Below the pieces are notes generated by a model. The model was not told where the DNA came from, searched no databases, and saw nothing but the letters and a program-made list of their open reading frames with translations. Position numbers and translations under genes: made by a program. This document shows positions 1 to 7,731 of a stretch of DNA of 34,701 bases, piece by piece. The DNA comes from Halomicronema sp. CCY15110. Lineage in GTDB: Bacteria > Cyanobacteriota > Cyanobacteriia > Phormidesmidales > Phormidesmidaceae. The first letter of the stretch is position 1. Every line of letters begins with the position of its first letter. The stretch lies in NCBI RefSeq assembly GCF_016888165.1, contig NZ_JACSWC010000302.1, forward strand, positions 1 to 34,701. The letters are read 5' to 3'.

Positions 1-20
1 CAACTCTCGATACTGGTAGG

Positions 21-36
21 TTGAGCGAAGTCGAAA
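21..36 (+). repeat. 16-nt intergenic repeat, copy 1
   Basis: The sequence TTGAGCGAAGTCGAAA lies in the non-coding start of the window. An inverted copy with one mismatch lies at 34666-34681. The copy is flanked by GGTT and AACC (19-38 region), so it could fold as a short stem. It resembles a small dispersed intergenic repeat; its function is unknown. Confidence 0.5.
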
Positions 37-96
37 CCGGATTGAACGGGTACTTTATTTAGTTGCAGATCCCTTACGGCTCCATCCTGGCGGGCT

Positions 97-543
97 CTAG
101 GGCCGTTGTGCTTGGCCCAGTTCTAAAAGCTCGCCATCGCGAAAGAGGGCACAGCGGTAGTCGCTCGCTCCAGGTGCTTCGGGGTCTAGGCCGCCACCGG
201 GATTGGCTGGCACAAAGAGCTGCCACTCATTTTCACCCATGAGGTTGGTGTAATAGGTGCCTGCGATGTTGTTATAGTCGCTTTCCTCTGCCGTCACAGG
301 GACGCCATTCATAAAGCTGAGGTTGTCGTCGCGATCGTAAATGCGAACGTACAGATCGCCCCGACTCGGTGATTCTGGATCAAGCTCATCATCCAGGTTG
401 TAGATTTTGATCGCAAAGCTGGGGGTGTCGCAATAGGCTTCCATGGTTTCGGCTTGGACGGGGAGCGCGATCGCGATCGCCCCCAGCATCATCCCCGTGG
501 AGCCAATGCCCCAAGCCCAGCGACGCCAGTAATCTTTAAACAT
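97..543 (-). CDS. Small exported protein, unknown family
   Basis: This 148-residue protein begins with a charged segment (MFKDYWRRW) followed by a hydrophobic stretch ending LPVQAE, a standard signal peptide with cleavage expected near residue 32. The ATG at 543 is preceded by GAGAGGAG at a good distance, so I prefer it to the TTG at 552. The mature part is acidic and has two cysteines (AYCDT and YRCAL) that could form a disulfide. A segment near the middle (VRIYDRDDNLSFMNGVPV) resembles the duplicated motif of the neighbouring secreted protein at 917-2092. No enzyme motif is visible. Likely periplasmic or extracellular; function unknown. Confidence 0.75.
   Translation of the reverse strand: MFKDYWRRWAWGIGSTGMMLGAIAIALPVQAETMEAYCDTPSFAIKIYNLDDELDPESPSRGDLYVRIYDRDDNLSFMNGVPVTAEESDYNNIAGTYYTNLMGENEWQLFVPANPGGGLDPEAPGASDYRCALFRDGELLELGQAQRP
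467..480. repeat. Two overlapping HIP1 octamers
   Basis: GCGATCGC occurs at 467-474 and again at 473-480, sharing two bases, inside the signal-peptide codons of the 97-543 gene. HIP1 (highly iterated palindrome) is a hallmark of many cyanobacterial genomes. Another copy lies in the signal-peptide codons of the pentapeptide gene at 4164-4171. Confidence 0.85.
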
Positions 544-916
544 ACAGGTCAACTCCTCTCATCAGGTTTCATCAGGCTAATCGCACCGACTAGCATCACA
601 GCGTGGCTAGGGGCGATCGGGCAATCATCCCAACATCCAACACTCAGGTTCACTTAAGGCTGAGTCAAAACCGAGTCGTCATAAAACTTGACGGAGCCCC
701 CTATACTCGTCGCCTAATTTGGGCCTCTACGGAAACGCTGATTTAAACTGAGCTGGAGCAGGCATTGGAAAATCAGAAAAATCGCACCATTTCAGAAAGT
801 TGACATAGAATTACGGGCGTATGAACGCATTCTCTGAGTCATAACGGCAGTATTTTCAGTTCCTTTGACCAGAATTCTGCGGGCTCAACGGGTGGTTGAA
901 GATGAGGAGCAACGTA
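544..916. other. Divergent intergenic region
   Basis: This gap separates two divergently transcribed secreted-protein genes and should hold both promoters. A TTGACA hexamer lies at 800-805 on the plus strand, but no good -10 box sits 16-18 bases downstream, so I do not call a promoter. TCATCAGG occurs twice close together near 558-575. No other gene is supported. Confidence 0.5.
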
Positions 917-2092
917 ATGCAGTCCCCCCTTATTGTTATTAGTAAAGTTGCCTCGCTAGCGCTGGCATCAACGTTGGTGATCAGTGCCGTTATCCACTCA
1001 GGCATGGCCAAAGCGGCTAGAGAAATGCCTGAGACAGCTCTACCAGAAACCCTGGTCGAAGATGAGCAGTCATTAGAAATCGCCCAATTTACTCGCGATA
1101 TTTTGGCTTACGACACAGGTGATTTTAGTGTGCGAGTGTTTGAAAGAGGTGGCGGCACCTTTATGAACGTCTTTGACAATATTCAAGGCATCACCCGTTT
1201 GAACGGGGCTCCCGCTTCCCTCAGTGCAGTTCAAGGACAAGATGCTTACGTCAGTTTTGGCAGCTTTAATGGGCGACAGGTGGAATACGCCTCTCAAGTC
1301 TTTGCCAAACCCCAGGATCCGGCGGGGGGCTTTGCCCGTTTCTTCATTCTCGACCAAAACTTTGGCCCTGGCGGCGAAGTCAGCGTCATTCGAGTAGAAG
1401 ACGCCGAACTCGTTTCAGTATTTAACGTGCCACCAGGCGTCGGGTTGCCGAGCGGCGGCGGCGGTACTACCCAGCCGGACACGCTTCTCTTTTTTGAAAC
1501 GCAAACCTATGCGGTGCGAGTCTTTAATCGTGGCGGTCAGCGGTTAATGAATGTCTTTAACCGTCGCACGAATAGTCAAGAGGTGAATGGTGCACTGGCT
1601 AGCCTGGTCAATCCTGTAGACCAGTTTGAGCAGTCGGTGAGCTATGTTGCCACGGGCGGGCTCACAAATCAGCCAGTGCGATATTACGCTCGTTATGACT
1701 ACTGCTCAGAAACCACCTTTTTGGAGGTTTACAACACTAACGGGGCTCGAATTCTCCGTGAGAACAGTGTCGGGAGTGGTCAGAATCGGATTCCTCCCGC
1801 TGATTTCCCCCCGGGCCAACCGTGCGGTGAAAACGGTAACGGTGGCAGTGGTGCTGGTCCAGATACGAGAGTCAATGACGCCTATATTACGGCGGTCTTT
1901 GGGGGAGAAAGCACCCTGAGAGAGGTGCAGCGCTTTTTCCCGGATGCCTTTTTAGATAGCTCATCGCGCCAGGGCGATTTCATTAATGTCGGGGCGTTTA
2001 GCAGTGAAGAAGACGCCATCATTCGGATGCTGGAACTGCGACGTGAAGGCTTTAATACGCGGGTCATATTCCGGGATGTGCGTTTCCGCTAA
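917..2092 (+). CDS. Secreted protein with duplicated domain and SPOR-like C-terminus
   Basis: This 391-residue protein has a signal peptide (hydrophobic stretch to about residue 30, GMAKA end). Two copies of one domain follow. The first, from about residue 65, has FSVRVFERGG, MNVFDN and LNGAPASL. The second, from about residue 190, has YAVRVFNRGG, MNVFNR and VNGALASL. They are joined by Gly-rich linkers near residues 178 and 305. The last 70 residues resemble a SPOR domain (FINVGAFSSEEDAIIRML, then REGFNTRVIF), a fold that in other proteins binds denuded peptidoglycan. GAGGAG seven bases before the ATG at 917 fixes the start over upstream candidates at 896 and 902. Likely periplasmic or cell-wall associated; exact role unknown. 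Confidence 0.85.
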   Translation: MQSPLIVISKVASLALASTLVISAVIHSGMAKAAREMPETALPETLVEDEQSLEIAQFTRDILAYDTGDFSVRVFERGGGTFMNVFDNIQGITRLNGAPASLSAVQGQDAYVSFGSFNGRQVEYASQVFAKPQDPAGGFARFFILDQNFGPGGEVSVIRVEDAELVSVFNVPPGVGLPSGGGGTTQPDTLLFFETQTYAVRVFNRGGQRLMNVFNRRTNSQEVNGALASLVNPVDQFEQSVSYVATGGLTNQPVRYYARYDYCSETTFLEVYNTNGARILRENSVGSGQNRIPPADFPPGQPCGENGNGGSGAGPDTRVNDAYITAVFGGESTLREVQRFFPDAFLDSSSRQGDFINVGAFSSEEDAIIRMLELRREGFNTRVIFRDVRFR

Positions 2093-2184
2093 CGGTTGAC
2101 GGTAGCGCTCGGGTGACCTCTGCTGCGCGGCGATCGCTGCTCCCATTGCTGGCAGTCGGGAGCGGGGCATTTGCTGCGGAGATT

Positions 2185-3084
<900 letters not shown>

Positions 3085-3219
3085 AGCAGCGCTGAAGGAA
3101 AATACAACACAAGCTAGCTTGCCACAGGCTCACGACCCAGTAGCAACGATCCCCATCGACCGGACTACCCAACGCCCCAGCCACCGTTCTGAGCTGAGCT
3201 CTGATTGCCTTACCGCTCT

Positions 3220-3411
3220 CTAAGTGGAGTGGCGCGTGATGAGTTGGAGGAGTTGGCGGCGAGCGACGGGTGCTTTGGGGATAGTGGCCTTAGCCGCTAG
3301 GTAGCGATCGCAGCATTCCAGCCGCTTCAATAGTGTGTAAAGTCGAGTATCGTTAGCCGCCAACGCCGCTGGCAGGCAATCAGACTTCCGTTGACAAGTT
3401 TGACAAAGCAT
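3220..3411 (-). CDS. Small Cys-rich hypothetical protein
   Basis: A 63-residue ORF begins MLCQTCQRKSDC and later has an ECC pair (LLKRLECCDRYL). The five cysteines, two as CxxC, could bind a metal or form an Fe-S or zinc site, but no family is recognised. It lies upstream of folP on the same strand, 135 bp away. No convincing ribosome binding site precedes the ATG. The ordered amphipathic middle and absence of low-complexity runs make it look more like a real gene than a shadow frame, but this is a moderate call. Confidence 0.45.
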   Translation of the reverse strand: MLCQTCQRKSDCLPAALAANDTRLYTLLKRLECCDRYLAAKATIPKAPVARRQLLQLITRHST

Positions 3412-4118
3412 ATTTCTGCAGGGAGTAAAGCTGAGTTAGCAATGTGGAGTGTGAAGCAAGTTCTTGACTGCCACAACCTAACATATTCACGAAAGAAATT
3501 AGGTTGCTGTGGAACGAGTCAATCGTTCCCTTGGTCTACATTTCCAAACGTCAAGGTTAGTCACAAAACTCCATGAATTCAAAATTCCATCGTTAGATGG
3601 AAACGAGCTAAATCAGGACTGTGGTTTAGCTACTCTATACTGACCAATTGACCCGGAAAATATCCATCACTTTTGTGAAGACTTCGAGAAGAGTCTCTAT
3701 CAATAGTCAGACACCGCAATCCCTAAGATTCTTGACAGACCGGCTTTCCGGCCTTGCACGACTGAAGAAATGTGAGATTATAGGAGTATGGCAAGTTGCC
3801 TTACTAGAAAAGTTCGAAGGCGCTGAAACCCTGTATAAGTTTGAAATGTAAGCTTAAGCTAAAGGTTTCAAATATTGTGCAGAGTTTGTAATCTAGGCCA
3901 CGTTTTCTAATGGATTTACTAAGCCGGGTCACCCCATATCGTAGCTAGTTTTAAGCTTTGAACCCGGACTGTCTGCATTGCTAACAGCGAACTGATTGCC
4001 TCAATCAATTGTTAGTAATCACTACTAGTAATCTATGTGAGTTCTCAGCGCGCCGAAGGTACGCAGGCAAGCTGCGGTCGCTCCCTTGCCATAATTTTTG
4101 TTGCAAAAGGGGGAACTC
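3412..4118. other. Gene-poor, AT-richer stretch
   Basis: About 700 bp without a convincing gene. It looks richer in A and T than the flanking genes. A 67-codon frame at 3648-3851 starts with TTG and has no ribosome site or recognisable motif, so it is not called. Two stable hairpins lie at 3474-3506 and 3511-3529. Closer to the pentapeptide gene, TAGTAATC is repeated (4012-4030 region). The stretch could hold an unrecognised small RNA or decayed mobile DNA. Confidence 0.4.
3474..3529. repeat. Two adjacent hairpins, possible structured RNA
   Basis: CAACCTAA (3474-3481) pairs with TTAGGTTG (3499-3506), 8 bp, and CCA at 3471-3473 can add pairs across a bulge. Immediately after, GGAACGA (3511-3517) pairs perfectly with TCGTTCC (3523-3529) around the loop GTCAA. 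Two stems in tandem in a non-coding stretch suggest a transcribed structured element or terminator. Neither stem is followed by a clear T-run. Confidence 0.4.
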
Positions 4119-4559
4119 ATGAAATTGTTCACCACTGCTATGTTGTCTATCGCACTGCCGATCGCGATCGCGATTCCCGCGCGGGCAGAAGATCTGGCTC
4201 AGGTTGAGCAGCTATTGACCACCAACAGCTGTTACGCCTGCGATTTATCCGGTGCCAACTTGTCGCAGGCTCATCTTATTGGGGCTGACTTGCGGCGGGC
4301 CGACTTGACCAATGCCAACCTCACTGAAGCGAATTTAGAAGGTGCGGATCTGGAGGGCGCAAATTTGCAAGGTGCCGTTCTCGCCGATGCGTTTTTGACC
4401 AACGCCAGCTTGCGGAATGCGGATTTGACCAACGTTGATTTGACCGAGGCCAAACTTTACTTTGTAGACGTGGCGGGAGCCACGCTGGATAACCTGGATA
4501 TTACTCGAGCCGAAATTGTCGGAACACCGATCAGCGTCGGCGGCAGCTATGACCAGTGA
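4119..4559 (+). CDS. Exported pentapeptide-repeat protein
   Basis: This 146-residue protein has a signal peptide (MKLFTTAMLSIALPIAIAIP, then ARAED). It then carries a CxxC-containing lead-in (SCYACDLSGANL) and about a dozen A(D/N)LXX pentapeptides (for example GADLRRADLTNANL), which form a right-handed quadrilateral beta-helix in this family. The short acidic tail ends GGSYDQ. The ATG at 4119 follows AAAGGGGGAA and starts a proper signal peptide, so I choose it over the TTG at 4098. Small periplasmic or thylakoid-lumen pentapeptide proteins with this NxCxxCDLSGANL lead are common in cyanobacteria; their biochemical role is mostly unknown. Confidence 0.85.
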   Translation: MKLFTTAMLSIALPIAIAIPARAEDLAQVEQLLTTNSCYACDLSGANLSQAHLIGADLRRADLTNANLTEANLEGADLEGANLQGAVLADAFLTNASLRNADLTNVDLTEAKLYFVDVAGATLDNLDITRAEIVGTPISVGGSYDQ

Positions 4560-4573
4560 GTAAACCACGAATC

Positions 4574-4591
4574 CCGAGTCCCGAGACTCGG
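4574..4591 (+). terminator. Possible terminator hairpin
   Basis: CCGAGT (4574-4579) pairs with ACTCGG (4586-4591) around a 6-base loop, 15 bp after the stop of the pentapeptide gene. The position fits a terminator. The stem is short and no T-run follows, so the call is weak. Confidence 0.3.
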
Positions 4592-4836
4592 CGCAGCGGC
4601 AGCTTAGGAGCCGCCGCAATTTCAGGCTGAGCGTTACGTTAGGATCGGGGGTCATTGCCACCGCTTTCGAGCGGCTTGACCGCAGGAGCGGTTAGGGGTT
4701 GATCGCCATGGCGATCGCTCTACAGATCGGCGATGCGCTGTGCCTGGCGAACCACAGCGGTTTCGACATCTTTACGGAAATGATGCTCTCGCTGTAATCG
4801 TCGATATACTGGCGGCAGTCATAGGGCTCTTGTGTC

Positions 4837-7338
4837 GTGCGATCGCGCTGTTTTCTCAAAAATTTACTGCCTGTGCGCCTGCGTCGAAGGCGTCACTGCT
4901 GGCTGATTTTGGCCGTGTTCACCAGTTGCTGGGGCGGAGCAAATTTTACCGGCCCAATGACGCCCAGCGCGATCGCGGCTCCCCCTGCGTCCCGCGCGAC
5001 AACGGGCTACATTTTGCCCATTCCCAAAAGTCGCTTCGCGGATTTATGGCAGGGGCTGTTGCGGGGCAAGGATGCCTTTCTCGCCGAGGTGCAGGTCGGG
5101 GGATTTGTGGCCCTGACCGGCGTGCAACCCCGGCACTCCATTCGCCTGCTGGAAGGGGCCACCTACCGGGTGAATGCCGATAACAGCATCACGTTTGTGC
5201 TGTCGAACGGGGTCGTGGTGCCGCCGCTATCGCGTGAAACCTATGAAATTATTCGCAGTACGGTGCCCCTAGGGCAGCAGCACGTCTTAGACGACAAGTT
5301 TTTTTGGCATTTGCAGCGCAATCCGGCCATTCCCCTCATTGCGGCGGATCTCGGGCGGGGCGAACATGAAGAACTGATCAGTAATAAAGTCTTCGACACC
5401 AACGCTTATTATCTCCGCCCCTTTTTAGGCCACCTTTTTTGGGCGGCGCAAAAGGCCGATGTGCCCTTGCAAGAACTAATTCCCTTAGTGGAAACTCACC
5501 TCACCACGCTGGAATTTCCCTACCTGCGCGAGCAAGACCTTTACGCGGGGGCGGGCTCAGTGCATTCGTTTTACAAATACGAGCAGGAGCTGACCAACAA
5601 ACAGTATTTGATGCGATCACTCCTCACCACGCCGGTGGAACCGTGGGTGCGCTTGGAGGCGATCGCCCAGGTCGAGGCCGCTTCCACCAAGCAGGACTAC
5701 ACCGATGCCGAATCCACCAGTACCACCATTTCCCTCGGTCGCCTGCCCCTACCGACCCCCACCGCAGCAGAAGATACCCCCGCTGTGCACGCGCTGAATA
5801 TCGCCTACCTGAACCAGCAGGGCGTTTCTCTGTTTCCCGCCGAGCTGGAGCAGGCCGCGCTAGCTTACCATCACCGCTATGCCCATCGACGCAGTCTTGA
5901 AACGGCTCTCAGAGAGCAGCTTACGACCCTGGCTGCCACCCACGGTGATGAGATTTTGACGGCGATCAACGACTACTACGATCGCGACTTTTGGGCGGAT
6001 ATTGGCCTGACCGATGAGTTGGGGCGGCGATCGGTCAACCAGATGGATACGTCGCGGATTTTGGGCCTGTTTGCCACCCGTACTGAAGCCATTACCAGTT
6101 GGCCCGCGGCTGAGAGTTATCCCATCGCGCGGCAGCACTTCGTTACCTTTTTTCAGAAAAATGCGCCGGGCTTACCTGCGTCGGAATTGCTGACGCTGCT
6201 GTTTTGTGATCAGGCCTTCAATCCGCAGTTTTGGCGCGCGCTGAAACGATGGCAGCCTGATTTGGTGGCCGACATCAACGCGGTACAGGCAGCCATTCAA
6301 CAGTTGGAAACGGGCTACACCGACGCAGCCAACCAGGAAGCCGAGGTGTTTCGCCTGCTGCAGCGCCATCAGCTCGATATTTCGACGGAGGCGTTTTCGC
6401 TGCTGTCGGTGGCGATGGCCAAGCGGTTGAGTGATTTGGTGTATGCCGAATTTCAGCCCAGCGATCGCAAAAGCGTCGAGTATCTGGAATTCACCCGCGC
6501 TATTTACCCGTTTTTGCGCGATATGCCCGACCTAAATAAGCAATGGGGCAACGGCCAAAATATCAAGCGCTACGGTCTCGACAATTATGTCGTCCCGAAT
6601 CTCATGGCCCTCACCCCCGACGAGGCCCCCACCCTCGATGCGATGGGCGACCTGTGGTTCAAAATGGTGTCTAATGGCGATCTCGAACGCTGGGATCGCG
6701 ATACCTTCATGCAGTTGGTGAGCACCGCCTGCAATCTCTCCTCCAACCAGACCCCGTCCCAACTGCCCCCAAGTCAGTTAGCACTTTTACACCTGGTCGA
6801 AAAGTATCGGCCCGAACTCAAGCGGGTTGCCGGGGCCGACGGCAATGCGGCCCCCGCCGTGTTGCACGGGCTCAACAATCTCGACTTTCGCCTCACGGGT
6901 TGGCCCGAGACTCGTACCCCTACCCCCCCGCGCACTCGTCGCCTGACCGACGGGAATATGCAACAAATTTTTCCCCAGCTGACTCCCGAGGCGGCGGCCA
7001 ATCTGACCTGGCGATTCTCTAATCACAGTGGTGAAGTCTCGGTGTCATTGCCTCTAGTCATGCTGCAAGACCCGCTCTTTGTCCTACAGGCCGATGGCGC
7101 GATTGACTTACTTTTTGCCGAAGGGGGACGACAACAGGTGTTGCCCCAGTTCAACCATCATTTTGACTCTATCTACGCCCCCGCCTACATGACCCGGATT
7201 GCCGTGCCGCGCCCGGCCGATGCCGCCACCGTCAAAGCGCTCAATCAGGTATTGCTGACCACCCAGGCCATGTATGGCGGTTACACGCCGCCGTATTTGA
7301 CCCTGCCCGCCCCCCTGCAGCCCACCTGGGGCGACTGA
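4837..7338 (+). CDS. Large exported protein, unknown family
   Basis: An 833-residue protein that I do not recognise. The N-terminus has an Arg-rich segment (RLRRRRHCW), a hydrophobic stretch (LILAVFTSCWGGA) and an Ala-rich end (SAIAAPP), a long signal peptide or anchor. The start is uncertain: GTG at 4837 or GTG at 4873, neither with a good ribosome site. The mature part is mostly soluble and helix-rich, with many Trp and Leu residues, a conserved-looking block NQWGNGQNIKRYGLDNYVVP-like around residue 570 (seen here as KQWGNGQNIKRYGLDNYV), and a beta-rich end near residues 700-800. No enzyme motif was found. It appears to stand alone. The frame is long, uninterrupted and has even codon use, so it is a real gene. 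Confidence 0.85.
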   Translation: MRSRCFLKNLLPVRLRRRRHCWLILAVFTSCWGGANFTGPMTPSAIAAPPASRATTGYILPIPKSRFADLWQGLLRGKDAFLAEVQVGGFVALTGVQPRHSIRLLEGATYRVNADNSITFVLSNGVVVPPLSRETYEIIRSTVPLGQQHVLDDKFFWHLQRNPAIPLIAADLGRGEHEELISNKVFDTNAYYLRPFLGHLFWAAQKADVPLQELIPLVETHLTTLEFPYLREQDLYAGAGSVHSFYKYEQELTNKQYLMRSLLTTPVEPWVRLEAIAQVEAASTKQDYTDAESTSTTISLGRLPLPTPTAAEDTPAVHALNIAYLNQQGVSLFPAELEQAALAYHHRYAHRRSLETALREQLTTLAATHGDEILTAINDYYDRDFWADIGLTDELGRRSVNQMDTSRILGLFATRTEAITSWPAAESYPIARQHFVTFFQKNAPGLPASELLTLLFCDQAFNPQFWRALKRWQPDLVADINAVQAAIQQLETGYTDAANQEAEVFRLLQRHQLDISTEAFSLLSVAMAKRLSDLVYAEFQPSDRKSVEYLEFTRAIYPFLRDMPDLNKQWGNGQNIKRYGLDNYVVPNLMALTPDEAPTLDAMGDLWFKMVSNGDLERWDRDTFMQLVSTACNLSSNQTPSQLPPSQLALLHLVEKYRPELKRVAGADGNAAPAVLHGLNNLDFRLTGWPETRTPTPPRTRRLTDGNMQQIFPQLTPEAAANLTWRFSNHSGEVSVSLPLVMLQDPLFVLQADGAIDLLFAEGGRQQVLPQFNHHFDSIYAPAYMTRIAVPRPADAATVKALNQVLLTTQAMYGGYTPPYLTLPAPLQPTWGD

Positions 7339-7382
7339 GCGATCGCGCTCCTAACGCCTATCCATTTCATCCGTTCAACATC

Positions 7383-7402
7383 AGTCGCGCGATCGCGCGA
7401 CT
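7383..7402. repeat. 20-bp perfect palindrome with HIP1 core
   Basis: AGTCGCGCGATCGCGCGACT is a perfect inverted repeat centred on a HIP1 octamer (7389-7396). It lies 45 bp after the 833-residue protein gene. It could act as a weak terminator stem or a protein-binding site, or may be only an extended HIP1. Confidence 0.7.
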
Positions 7403-7465
7403 CCGCTACGTGAGTTCGATGCAACTTTTAAGCTCCTGACTGACACCCCAGCGCGGGAGAATTCG

Positions 7466-7624
7466 TCACCAGTTCATCAGGGCTTCAAACCTTTCTCCCT
7501 CTGGTAGAGAGGTCTGAAGAGAGAGTTCGACCAAGCTGTCGAACTGACGTTCCACTGGATCGATACGAATTGAGCCGTTGTCTGGATTGACCACGGTTTG
7601 CCGGTAATTGCCGAGCGCCCCCAT
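7466..7624 (-). CDS. Short ORF or gene remnant
   Basis: A 52-codon frame from ATG at 7624 reads MGALGNYRQTVV, then PDNGSIRIDP and VERQFDSLVELSL, ending FEALMNW. Its composition is that of an ordered, soluble, acidic protein rather than a shadow frame. In-frame TTG codons at 7636 and 7645 could lengthen it slightly; a TGA at 7655-7657 bounds it. No ribosome site is evident. It may be a small gene, or the surviving C-terminus of a larger lost one. It lies 108 bp past the cphA stop, in the same orientation. Family not recognised. Confidence 0.4.
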   Translation of the reverse strand: MGALGNYRQTVVNPDNGSIRIDPVERQFDSLVELSLQTSLPEGERFEALMNW

Positions 7625-7731
7625 GCCCTCGCTCAACGTCTTCAACGTGTCGAGTCAAGCATGGGAGTCTAGGAAGAGGGAGCCACCGCAGAGTCGCTAC
7701 GACGTTAGTCCGGGACAGGTCACCGGGAAGC

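Noticed and set aside
800-825. TTGACA promoter-like hexamer upstream of 917-2092
   Set aside because: The only -10-like sequence (TATGAA at 820-825) is 14 bases away, too close for a sigma-70 promoter.
3648-3851. 67-codon plus-strand frame
   Set aside because: TTG start, no ribosome site, no recognisable motif.
4690-4870. Minus-strand pieces reading EPYDCRQYIDDYSESIIS and KDVETAVVRQAQRIADL
   Set aside because: They look protein-like and could be one gene broken by a frameshift, but they lack a start, are very short and partly overlap the opposite gene. Not enough to call.
4740-5183. 147-codon plus-strand frame overlapping the 833-residue gene
   Set aside because: It overlaps the start of the longer gene in another frame; its sequence is Arg/Gly/Cys-rich and has no fold-like pattern.
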